Part shown: positions 47,409 to 58,145 of the stretch, piece after piece | How the letters are laid out: the number at the start of each line of letters is the position of its first letter | Numbering within the stretch: the stretch's first letter is position 1 | Assembly (NCBI GenBank): GCA_940671915.1 | Contig: CALNVZ010003426.1 | Coordinates: 10,871,590-10,935,589 of the forward strand | Direction of reading: 5' to 3' | Length of the DNA stretch: 64,000 nt | From: Paracentrotus lividus | Taxonomy: Eukaryota > Echinodermata > Echinoidea > Camarodonta > Echinidae | Made by a program: the position numbers and the translations under genes | The notes under the pieces: model-generated | What the model saw: only the letters and a program-made list of their open reading frames with translations | Told to the model about the DNA's origin: nothing | Database searches by the model: none

Positions 47409-47465
47409 CCTATCTATCTGTAATTTCTCTATCTACCTATCTATCTATATCTATCTATCTATAAT
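47214..47465. repeat. TATC microsatellite
   Basis: (TATC)n with TACC variants and two CCTAAAAG interruptions that mark an internal duplication. Confidence 0.97.
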
Positions 47466-47469
47466 TCTG

Positions 47470-48920
47470 CTGGCTCCCTAAGTTTAAGATAAATTTGGCA
47501 CCTCTAATTTTAAGCTGAATTTGGCGCCAAGTGACGTAGGCCTATAGTATAAGGTCGATTTGGCGCCCCCCATTTTTAGATTGAATTGGCGCCAATTCAA
47601 TGTTTTAGGTTAATTTGATGTCCCTGGGTGTAAAGTCAATTTGGTGCCACTTAGTTTCAGTTCAATTTGAAATGCAAAAATGTAATGTCTTTACATTTTG
47701 ATGTATTCGAATGATTAGAAAACAGGACATTTTATGCGTTCCTCAGGAACACAATGTAATAGGCCTAACTCATTTGGGGGAAAAAATGGTACGAGCGCGA
47801 AGCGCGAGCGAAAATTTTGCTATGTATATACTGACCAGGAAGCATGGAAGTTTAAAATTTTGCTCTATTTAGATAGAGACCATATTTTAAAGACCAATTT
47901 GTTGCCCCCTTAGTTTCAGTATAAATTCCACACACCTCCCTAATTTAGGATAAAGTTGGAGCCCCTAAGTTTAAAATAAATTTGACACCCGTAAGTCTCA
48001 GGTCATTTCGGCGCCTCCTATCAGAACAGGTCATTTTGGCGCCCCAAATACGTGTAAGCTCAATTTGGCGCCCCTAATTTTAAGATCAATTTGAAATGCA
48101 AAAATAAATGTAACGTGAAATCAAATAAATTTAAATGTTTTGATGGTTAGAATCCCATAATGTAAATTCTGTTAAGAGAAAACACATAAATTATATAGGC
48201 GAGTGTGAAGAGCGAACGGAAATTTTGAAGTATTCGAATGATTAGAAGTCAGGACGTTTTATGCGTTCCTTAGGAACATAATGAAATAACCCAATGGGAA
48301 AAAAAATGATGCGACCGCGAGCGAAAATTTTGCTATATACAGACCAGGATGCATGGAAGTTTAAAATCTTGCTCTTTCTAGATAGAGACCATTTTAAAGA
48401 CCCCTTCTATTTTTTTTTTGTTGCCCCTTAGTTACAGGTCAATTCGGCACCCCTCCCTAAGTTTAGGATACAGTTTGAGCCCCTAAGTCTCAGTCAATTC
48501 GGTGCCCCTAAGTTTCAGATCATTTTGGCGGCCCTACTTTTGAGCTCAATCTTGCGTTCTTAAGTTTAAGATCAATTTAGCGCCCCTTAACTTCAGGTCA
48601 AATCGGCGCCCCTAAGTCTCAGGTCAATTCGGCGCCCCCTAAGTTTCAGATCATTTTGGCGCCCCTACATTTGAGCTAACTTTCGCGCCCCTCTATTAAA
48701 GTTTAAGTTCGATTTGGCGCCCACTAAATTTAAGGTCGACTTGCCGCCCCTAAGTTTAAGGTCGATTTGGCGCCCCACCTATGTTTCAGGTCAATTTGGC
48801 ACCCCTCTAATTTTAAGATCGATTTGGCGCCCCTAAGTTTAGGGTCAATTTGGCACCCCACTTAAGTTTCAGGTCAATTTGGCGCCCCTACGTTTAAGCT
48901 CAATTCCGCGCCCAAATTAG
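47470..48920. repeat. Degenerate TTTGGCGCCCCTAAGTTTAAG array
   Basis: About 1.45 kb of diverged units of roughly 28-33 bp, consensus CAATTTGGCGCCCCTAAGTT plus TAAGGT. Three longer blocks containing GAGCGCGAAGCGCGAGCG-like sequence and GGACATTTTATGC are interspersed at about 47123, 47690-47830 and 48195-48370, suggesting a larger repeat of about 500-600 bp. Confidence 0.85.
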
Positions 48921-48929
48921 CTTAAGTTT

Positions 48930-49110
48930 AATTTCCAGTTGGTCTAATTTTTGCCCCTTTTCATCTAGATTCTAGGCTTACTTTTTCCCTTTATTTTGAC
49001 AATAAAATGGTGTTTGACAAAGCAAAGTGGAAATGGGCCTATTCGGAAATTAGACAAAACTGCCAATGACCGAGCCAAGTGGCAATTAGAACAAATAGTA
49101 GATAAACCGA
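48930..49110. repeat. TAGACCAAGTGG dispersed repeat, copy 4
   Basis: CCAGTTGGTCTAATTTTTGC on the left and GAGCCAAGTGGCAATTAGAA on the right. Continues the decayed spacer between the two genes. Confidence 0.65.
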
Positions 49111-49304
49111 TTCATTGTAGAAGAAGACAGAGGGGGATATTCACCAGAAGAATCCACAACACTCTTTTCATCCTCTTCACTTAGTCCGCCTCGCGAACTT
49201 TTTCCTCTGACCATATTTCCTTCCACATTTACTGCCTTCCTTTCCATCTTTTCTAAATTAACTTCCAGACCCCATGCTCCTCACACTTCATCCTCCTTTC
49301 ACTA

Positions 49305-49805
49305 TCACCGTCGGTTGAGAACCAGAAGGGCGCTATTTTGGATCAAAGATGTTCTGTTAAGAACCAGAAGGGCGCTATTACAGATCAAAGATGTTCTGTA
49401 GAGAACCAGAAGGGCGCTATTACGGATAAAAGATGTTCTGTTGAGAACCAGAAGGGCGCTATTACGGATCAAAGATGTTCTGTTGAGAACCAGAAGGGCG
49501 CTATTACGGATAAAAGATGTTCTGTTGAGAACCAGAAGGGCGCTATTACGAATCAAAGATGTTCTGTTGAGAACCAGAAGGGCGCTATTACGTATCAAAG
49601 ATGTTCTGTTGAGAACCGGAAGGGTGCTATTACGGATCAAAGATGTTCTGTTGAGAACCGGAAGGGCGCTATTACGGATCAAAGATGTTCTGTTGAGAAC
49701 CAGAAGGGCGCTATTACCATTGACTTTGTACAGCAATAGCACCCTTCTAGTTCTCAACGGAACATCTTTAAGATGCAATAACGCCCTTCTGGCTCTCAAC
49801 AGACG
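49305..49805. repeat. 42-bp tandem array inside a hairpin element
   Basis: Ten units of GAGAACCAGAAGGGCGCTAT plus TACGGATCAAAGATGTTCTGTT (42 bp), then the spacer ATTGACTTTGTACAGCAATA and two inverted units. Same element as 2449-2612, but there the left arm has only two units. Because 42 is a multiple of three and the unit lacks stops, ORFs of 133-164 codons exist on both strands; these are artefacts. Confidence 0.93.
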
Positions 49806-49959
49806 TATTGTTCCTCAACCATTCACACTCTCAAATCCTATCTTCTTGTCCCTCAATTCACTATAATACATAGGCTACTCCTTTTAGCCAAATTCATTGG
49901 TTTATAAACCAATTTATAAACCATTTTCAAATATCTTCTTGTTTGAACAGCAGTTGGCC

Positions 49960-50280
49960 CAAATATCCATTTGGTATACTGACATTTTAGTCTAATTTCC
50001 CCTTGGCCTAACTCTCACTTGTCAAATGGACTTTGACCACTTGGTCTGAATGCCAATTCGTCTAATTGCTAAATGGTCTAGTTGCATTGTCGTCTCATGT
50101 CCAAACAAATATTGGGTCTATTACAAATTGTAACTGGAATTGACCAAGTGGAATTAGACCAAGAGGACATTAGATGAAATGGGAATTAGACAAAATGGTA
50201 AATAGGCCAAGTAGCAAGTAAACCAGAATTTATTTAGACAAACTGGTTGTAGATTAAAATGGAATTAAACCATGAGGTTT
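49960..50280. repeat. TAGACCAAGTGG dispersed repeat, copy 5
   Basis: GACCACTTGGTCTGAATGCC on the left and GACCAAGTGGAATTAGACCA on the right, a loose inverted pair. Confidence 0.75.
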
Positions 50281-50869
50281 ACCACTCTGTGAATGGAAAA
50301 TATGTCGGTTTGTCAGATTCTTAAATATAAATACTCTTGAGACAATCAAAATTCATATTTTCCATTGAGATATATATTTACCAGTCTGCAATATGTAATG
50401 ACACATGGATAAGAAAATATTTCCATACAAACAAAGATTCTTGAAAACAAATGTAAAAGTTAACGAAAAAAACAAGGCTGACCATTGATATGATCTAAAA
50501 CACATAATTTCTAATACAAGAAAAAGTATACATGTATGGTATTCAGTTGTTTTTAATTTAAGGCAAATTTTCAGTTAAATACCACACATACATGGTAAAA
50601 TGGTATATTAAAAAAAAGGTTGAACAACGTTTACATTATAAACAAGAAATAAGTAATTTCTTTGAAAGTAAATCTTACATTAACAAAATTTGTTTATGTA
50701 ATGATGATGGAATCGCTGTGGCAACTGTGTACCTGAACATTGCAAAAGATATCTTAATATAAAGTACATAACTAAAAATAAATTCAAGAATTTCGCTTCA
50801 AATGAGATTTTTTATTATTATTTTTTTTTTATAACTTCTTATTACAACACATATTGATAAGATGACATA

Positions 50870-51023
50870 TGGGGGAGTTTCATCAACATTTCTTGCCTGA
50901 CAAGTTGTCAGATACATTTATGACATCTTTACTTCGTTATGATTGGCTGAGAAGAATAGTTTATATGGTAGCTGTCAGATAAAACAGGATATCCGACAAG
51001 TCCTTTCATGAAACGATCCCCCA
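50870..51023. mobile_element. MITE family D, copy 4
   Basis: GGGGGAGTTTCATCAACATT and CTTGCCTGACAAGTTGTCAG at the left, TCCGACAAGTCCTTTCATGA and AACGATCCCCCAG at the right. Confidence 0.85.
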
Positions 51024-51117
51024 GAATCCCACTAGCTCTTCCAGATTTTAATTTTTTTTTGTTATTTATTTATTTATTCATTGATTTATTAATTTATTAT
51101 CATTTATTTATTTCTAA

Positions 51118-51148
<31 letters not shown>

Positions 51149-52864
51149 TTTTTTTTTTTTTACATTTTATTTATTTTTTATTTTTTTTTTTTTTTGGGGG
51201 GTGGGGGGCGTTAGGCCAATAGACCTAATATGAATTACATGATTGTAAAATGTAAGTAGAAAATCCAAAGACAGGGGACCCCATACAACTTGTGATCAAG
51301 AAGAAATATATCTTATGCTTATATTGGAATAGTGCTATGTATCTTGCCAAACTGTTTCACACTGGGTATAAATTTCATTACCCGGTAACCCCAACAAATT
51401 ATCAACTACTGATCACAAAATTGATCACAAAATAAACTTTAGGGGGAAATGGATTGATATAGACAATAATGGTTGTAGCTCTGGCTTATTTTTCCAAAAC
51501 TATTATTGATTGTATACTCACTGTACCACCATCTTAAAACAAATCAATTAGAAAGTTGAAAAGAAGAAAGATGATTGTCAGCAAAAATTCTGAATTGGTG
51601 TACATGTAGCAATATGGTTATTTACTCACACCAACTACTAGTATGTAAATTGACATTGAAGCATCGTATGGGCTGGTTTATGTATGATAGTTTATTTCTT
51701 TAGGTTGAAAAATATGGGGGGCCTTTGGGATTTTGTTTTCTGTCTCACTCACTATGATACCAGCATATCATAATGAGAACTCTACAAAGCTACTACCGTA
51801 TGGTAACATGACGATAACTCACCAATATCAGGGAGTAAGATTTAAGGGGAGTGAGAGCGATTGCTCTCCCAAGCTCCCCTTAAATGCTTTTTTGGGGAGT
51901 GATTTACAGAGCCCCTTGTAACCCCAATCTGACATGAAGAACAAATTTAGCTCCCCTACAAATTCTCCTTGAGAGCCTCTAGGAGAGCTATTTATAGCTC
52001 CCCTGTAAATTTTAAAAATCAGTCCCTGCAATATTCTCTAAAAACGATGTCGAAATTGCATTAACTCTTTGTTTGTCAGCAACAGAATCCCTCTACCCTG
52101 AAATGTACAAGTGTATAATGTTCTATAGGCACAATACGTACCAAATGGCAACTTAGCAATCTGTTGATAGTTCCGATGGTCAATCACAAATCAGTAAGAA
52201 ATATTGGAATATTTCTTAAACTTTACTTGATCAGAAACTTACATACAACAATAAGTGTAATTAGTCTTTCCAAATCACTTAGTACCAGTTTCTCCACAAT
52301 TAAATCCCACGGCTAGAACAGAAATTTTCCTTTAACAGACAACTTTTTTGAGAATATTTTAACACACTTATAGTGCATATCATGTATATTACACAGAGCT
52401 CCAAACAAACTTTTAGCATTTTGAGTCTGGATATTTTTTTAGTGCATTACAAAGTGCCCCTACATCATGTAGCAGACTCTTTTTTTCTTCTTCTTTTTTT
52501 TTGTACCACTTAATAATTATGTGTAATTGCATGTGCATTTACATCGACCCAAACCACAAGATAAATGAAAACAATTTGAGTAACAAAACAAAACAAAAGC
52601 AACTTAGAATTTAGACATGAGCATTTTACTTGTTCAAGTCAATGATAAAGCGATCTCTTCTATGCAATGTACACTGCAAGTATGTACATATAGCAGAAAA
52701 TAATTCCATGATCCTTTGAAGAAAACTATTTCATATAAAATATATATTCATGAAAGGTGACATAAACCCCAAAACACAAGATAACCAACAAAATCATCTG
52801 CATCTAATAACTGCTCAAGATATTATCCTGTTTTCATGTAATCATGTGAAAGCACACTTTCACA
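51024..52864. other. Spacer downstream of the ZC3H11A-like gene
   Basis: T-rich runs at 51050-51200 (TTATT repeats), a G run at 51197-51209 and a short imperfect inverted pair at 51837-52010 (AAGGGGAGTGAGAGC, GGGGAGCTAT words). No gene seen. Confidence 0.4.
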
Positions 52865-53174
52865 TTTAATGTATAATTCCATAAAGATGCTTCACTTCGG
52901 GTTTGAAACAGTTTCCCTCTGTACAGTCAATCTCGTGATCCAATGTCAATCTTCAGAGTTTAGCTAAGATATACATATTCAAAATTGCATTCCAGGATAC
53001 TACGAGCCAGTGCTCCAATCTTTCCTTAATTAATCACGTGCTGCATATGCAGTATTCTCTCAGACACCGCCGTAGGTTATGAAACTCGATGTAGCGCTAT
53101 ACAAAATTCCCAAATGTAATTGCTAGATTTAATATCAACAAAAGTCTAAGTATACAAAAAGAAATTGACGATCA
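52865..53174 (-). other. Probable 3' UTR of the ZC3H11A-like gene
   Basis: AT-rich sequence after the TGA. No AATAAA is seen on the minus strand within about 500 nt. The variant ATTAAA occurs at 53128-53133 and 52865-52870, and either could be the poly(A) signal. The transcript end is not determined. Confidence 0.35.
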
Positions 53175-53340
53175 TCAACTATTTAGGAAGTCATCGAGCT
53201 CATTCAGGAGATCGTCGTCCTCATGGGAAGTTGTGGGTTGAGCAACGTCAAAGTCATCGTCGTCGTTCTCCTCTAGGAATCGATGGAGGTCATCGTCGGT
53301 GCTGTTAAGTCGTGCAGTGGCTGGTTTGGCTTGGGTTACC
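53175..53340 (-). CDS. ZC3H11A: ZC3H11A-like last coding exon with stop
   Basis: Encodes VTQAKPATARLNSTDDDLHR, then FLEENDDDDFDVAQ and the terminus HEDDDLLNELDDFLNS, with TGA at 53177-53175. Vertebrate ZC3H11A ends in a very similar acidic E-D-D-L-L-x-E-L-x-x-x-(I/L)-x-S, the strongest single support for the gene's identity. Confidence 0.9.
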
Positions 53341-56300
53341 CTGCAAGAAACATCATTATAATAATAAGTCATCTTATCTAGTCTTTTTTACCAAAATGCA
53401 GTAATGAGAAGGGTGGTATTATCAATTTCTGATCCTAAACGTCATTTTGATTAAAAGAAATCTTATTGGGGATTACACATTGCCTCAGATATTTGCTTAA
53501 CTTAAAAATGGCATTTATGCCTCATGTCATCCTTTTAGACATGAAGCCTTGCCTCTGCTTTTTCATTTTTTAAGCCCATGGTCAGACCAAACAAGACAAA
53601 TGCGACTGCGTCTCCAATATGCCTCCGCTCCATAAAACATCTAACTTCATAAGTTAACAAACATACTACAAAATCTAATCAGATAATCTTCCTATTTTGA
53701 TACACAATATCCCTAAGTTTTTATATGACTTTGTGAAATATTAAATATTAATTTACTATTTATTCCTTCATAATTCCATTCTCAGCTTGTTAACTATTCA
53801 TTGATGTTTAGCTGTTTTTATGTTCAGATGGGGTATCTAATAGACCAGTGTAGCGGATACAGCAAGAGGTCTGACAAGACTTGTATCGGCCCATGCACAA
53901 CCATGTCCCCGAGACAAAAATCGGCTGACCAAATGCTTTGTTAGAGATAGTATTGGATCTGCACCTGGGGGGTGTTTCACAAAGAGTTAAGTAGACTTAA
54001 AAATCACACTTAAATTGTTAGTTTCGTGCGTTATATTACGCATCACCTCATTGGACTGACCATGCTCGGGGGATGCGCACCATTGATAAGTCTATCAATC
54101 AAATTGCGCGTTATAAAACAAGATACGCGTAGAAGTTAAGTGCGACTTTAAGCCTACTTAACTCTTTGTGAAACACCCCCCAGGAGATAGTTTACCATGC
54201 CATATCTGTAAAGCACGTTTATTGTTTGAGTTTTTATTTCAAATTCAATACTTACACAGCTTCAATTGGCGTTACTGTTGACGTGGTATCAGGCTCAACT
54301 TGAGAAATTTCCTCTGGAATGTAAACTTCTCCAAGGCTGCTAGCTTCAGGCACAACTTGGCTCACCCTGCTCTCCTCTTCGTAAACTGGTCTGCTAACTT
54401 CACTCTCCGTTGACTGAGCTGGGTGTCTGCTGGCCTCTATTGTTGTCGTTGAGACAGCCGGAGTGACAGGTACTGATGTTGATGAAGGCTGAGGTTGGGA
54501 TTCGCTTTGGACGGACTAAGAGGTGGTTGAGGAGAAAAAGGGAGATAAGTATAACAGTTTTTTTTTTAAGATTAAAAATCAGTTTTTAAAAATAGCATGG
54601 CAACGAGGTGGCATCAATCAAGTGTCTGCAGTGGAACATGAAGATCAAACACGGCATTTTGGTCACCCCCCCCCCCCCCGATAACCTCCTTCACAGTGGT
54701 AGGGAAATGGAAATTGAAATGGAATGGACAGGTTTCCATTCATATTGCCCTGTTAAGACAATTATGTAAGAGACAGTTTGAGATAGCAATAGACAAAGGA
54801 AGACAAAATACCGGAATAGGCAGACTAAGAATGACAAAGTCCCATGTGGATGATGTTGGCCATGTATTTGCTGATGCCCCACCGACAGCCAGCAGTCAGG
54901 TAACAGGGTACTGACAACCGGGCTGGTAAAACTATATTCGGAGAACAAAATTCCGTGACTTTTCCCTGATTGATCCCCAATTAACTTTCAAAAATTCAGA
55001 ATAAATTCCAACCATTTTCAATTGATTTTGATGCATCACAACACTTTTATTAATCATATTCTCTGATTTTCCCTGACTTTTATGGCAATTTTCTCAAATT
55101 CTTTACAATTTTATTTTTCCAGGTTCTCCAGGTATTCCAAGTAGAGTGGGAATCCTGAAATGACTTAATTTCTAAACCCCATCAATCTTATCTCTTCTTT
55201 ACCTGTATATGAATGGCTGTACTGCTAGGATTTGATGATGTATAAATTTATTTATAAACATCACCAGTCTGATCTCTTCTTACCTGTATATGAATGGCTG
55301 TACTGCTAGGATTCGATGATGTATTTCCCTGAGATGTGGTATTCACCTGTCTTCCTCTCCTTCTTTGAAGTGGCTTTCTGTTCAACTTAGTTCCTGAGAG
55401 GTAATAAGAAACAAAAACAGTTATTTATTACGATATCGCAGTTCTATCAAAGACCGTGGACGGAGTAAATACAACCTTACATCGATTGAAAGCTAAGTAG
55501 GTGTATAACATAAATACCCCCAAAATAAATTCAATTTTCACAACAGTATTCATAAAAATGTGATCGAACCTCAACCAGGCCATCCCTCCCAAATACTCGA
55601 AAAGTTACCCCTATTTTAATGGCGCGGTTGATGACATCAAAGAAATAAGGGAATGCTATGGCCAGGCATGATTGGGTTTCACCTTTAGAAAACACGTTTG
55701 TATTGCTATGTCAGAACAATAGACCCCATGTGTGCTAGAATTCTATTGTTATGGAATGAAAGGGCAAATTCATTCAACATTTAGCATGTAGCATTCCGAT
55801 AACATTTTTTGACGTCATCAGCCGTGCCATTAAAATAGGGGTACTTTTTCGAGTATTTGGGAGGGATGGCCTGGTCGGGGTTCGATCACCTTTTTAATGA
55901 AATACTTTCTAGATGGACAATAAAAATGTTTAAATTGGGAATTGTTGTATTATGAATAATTATTAGCTTTCGTTTTATATGTAATTTGGGTTTTCATTTC
56001 TCGGTCCGGTCGGGGACTTTAATGTTATCCTAGAGTCAACATCAAGTAACAATGAGGGTCCAATCCACTGGCGTAAATCCATTTGCGATTTCTATTCATC
56101 AGGGGGGGATGGCGCTTTGTATTATTATGTAACATCCCCCCCTGATGAAAAGCATTCTTTACGGATTTACGCCAGTGGTCCAATCAAACTAAAATCAGAT
56201 ACATGCCAAATCCTTTTGTGTTTTCTGTTTTTGGGATGAAAGTACTCTGAAGAAAAAGAAACAAAATTTGAGCTTATAGTCTTATTCTTGTGGACCCATA

Positions 56301-57988
56301 TGAAAATATAAAGACGTGTACATCATTTTCTTTCAATCAACAAGTTTCTGTAAGTTACTAGTAGTTGATTTATTACTAATGGCAATTTAGAATGTATACA
56401 AATACTCATTACCATGCTTGTCCATACTTTCCATATTTAAAGGATCCAGTCTCAATACACAATATACATGTACTGAAAAATTATAGGAAACAAAAAAAAT
56501 AGTCTTGCAATATCTTGAGATGGCAAATGCAGGTAGTGAATATTTGGAGTTATGTACTCAAACTTTCCTTGTCAAAACCACTTTACTCTATCACATATTT
56601 CTTCATGAAGTTCATATGTACATACCTTGGCTGCTTGATGAAATGCTTGCAGCTTGGTTGACTGGTGCAGACTCCCTACTTGAGTCTACCTCCCCATCCT
56701 CTGCTGTAGTACGTGTTGACAAAGATGAGTCACCAGTCTTTGGCTCCTGGACTGGTGCACTACCTGTTCTCTCACCAGCATCCTGAACTGGCTCTTGTGG
56801 GGTAACCTGTGAGATTTGATTGCCACCACTCTCCCTGAGCTGTTTCTCTCTCCTGATCTCAGCCAGTGTCTTGATCTTGATTTGAGGGGTTGAGTCTGAT
56901 GCCGAGATCACATGACTACCAGGCCGGCGGATGATTGGTGGCTTGGAGACGTTGTCGTCGGATGGACCGGTGTTCCATATCCGCGCTCGCCTCTCCCTCC
57001 GAATTTCATCCAGACGGTTCTTCTCGTCTTCAACTTCTGTAATAATAACAGCGGGACAGAGGATAAATAACATAAAACATGAGTCTATTTACATTGATCT
57101 TTGTCAACTTATACGGGTCAATATGACATCTTATTCCCTCATTAATATGTCTGTAAAGCGCTTAGAGATACAGTCTAACTATGTATTAGATGCTATATAA
57201 ATTATCTTCTTTAGTTCATTTCAAGTTTTTGATGTCATATCTTCAGTTATACTTTCCATTGAGGCCAAGAGGTTATGAGGGAATTATCGTAAACAAATTT
57301 TTTCCAACATAAAGTTCTCTGGCACAGCCAATTTTAGAAATCACAAGAAAAGAGTTTTTGACGTGCAAGGGTGGGAACAGCGAGAAGAATTTTTAAGAGA
57401 AATATGTTGTTCTGTTCCCATAGAGTGTATGCTTACATACTTGCAGTCTAAAATAACAGAAGTCCTATGTATACCTTTTTGTGCTGGATTTTCTGCTTTC
57501 TTTTCTGGGTCCTCCGTCTTAGCTTTGACGGGGGACCGGCTCCAAATCTTTGCTCTTCTCTCCATCCTACGTTCCTCTTCTTTCCTTTTCCTGACCTCCT
57601 CTTCATTCTGCTCTTCACCTCCAGACGCTCCACTCTCCCCTCCAGACACATCGGCCTTTTGAATGAGACGCTGTTTTTCAGCTCGGATCTCAGCCAGGCT
57701 CTTGATCTAATGATGATGTACAGAATTGAGAAGGAAAGATTTCGATGAACATAATCAGAGAGCTAGAGCAGGAGAAACAGGAGATTGGACACGTGCCAAA
57801 TTGGAACAGCATGATTAGATCATCACCACCATCCTCCTTCTCTTATCACCACCACCACCATCATCATTAATCTCCACATCATTATCCTCATCATCCTTAT
57901 CATCATTACCATCCTCATTATCATCATCACCATTATTCTCCTCATCATCACAACCATGACCATTCTAATCATCATGATTATTATCTTC

Positions 57989-58050
<62 letters not shown>

Positions 58051-58057
58051 CATCACC

Positions 58058-58103
<46 letters not shown>

Positions 58104-58113
58104 CCACCATCAT

Positions 58114-58145
<32 letters not shown>

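Noticed and set aside
49305-49866. ORFs of 133-164 codons on both strands
   Set aside because: They come from a 42-bp repeat that happens to lack stops; overlapping equally long frames on both strands argue against coding.
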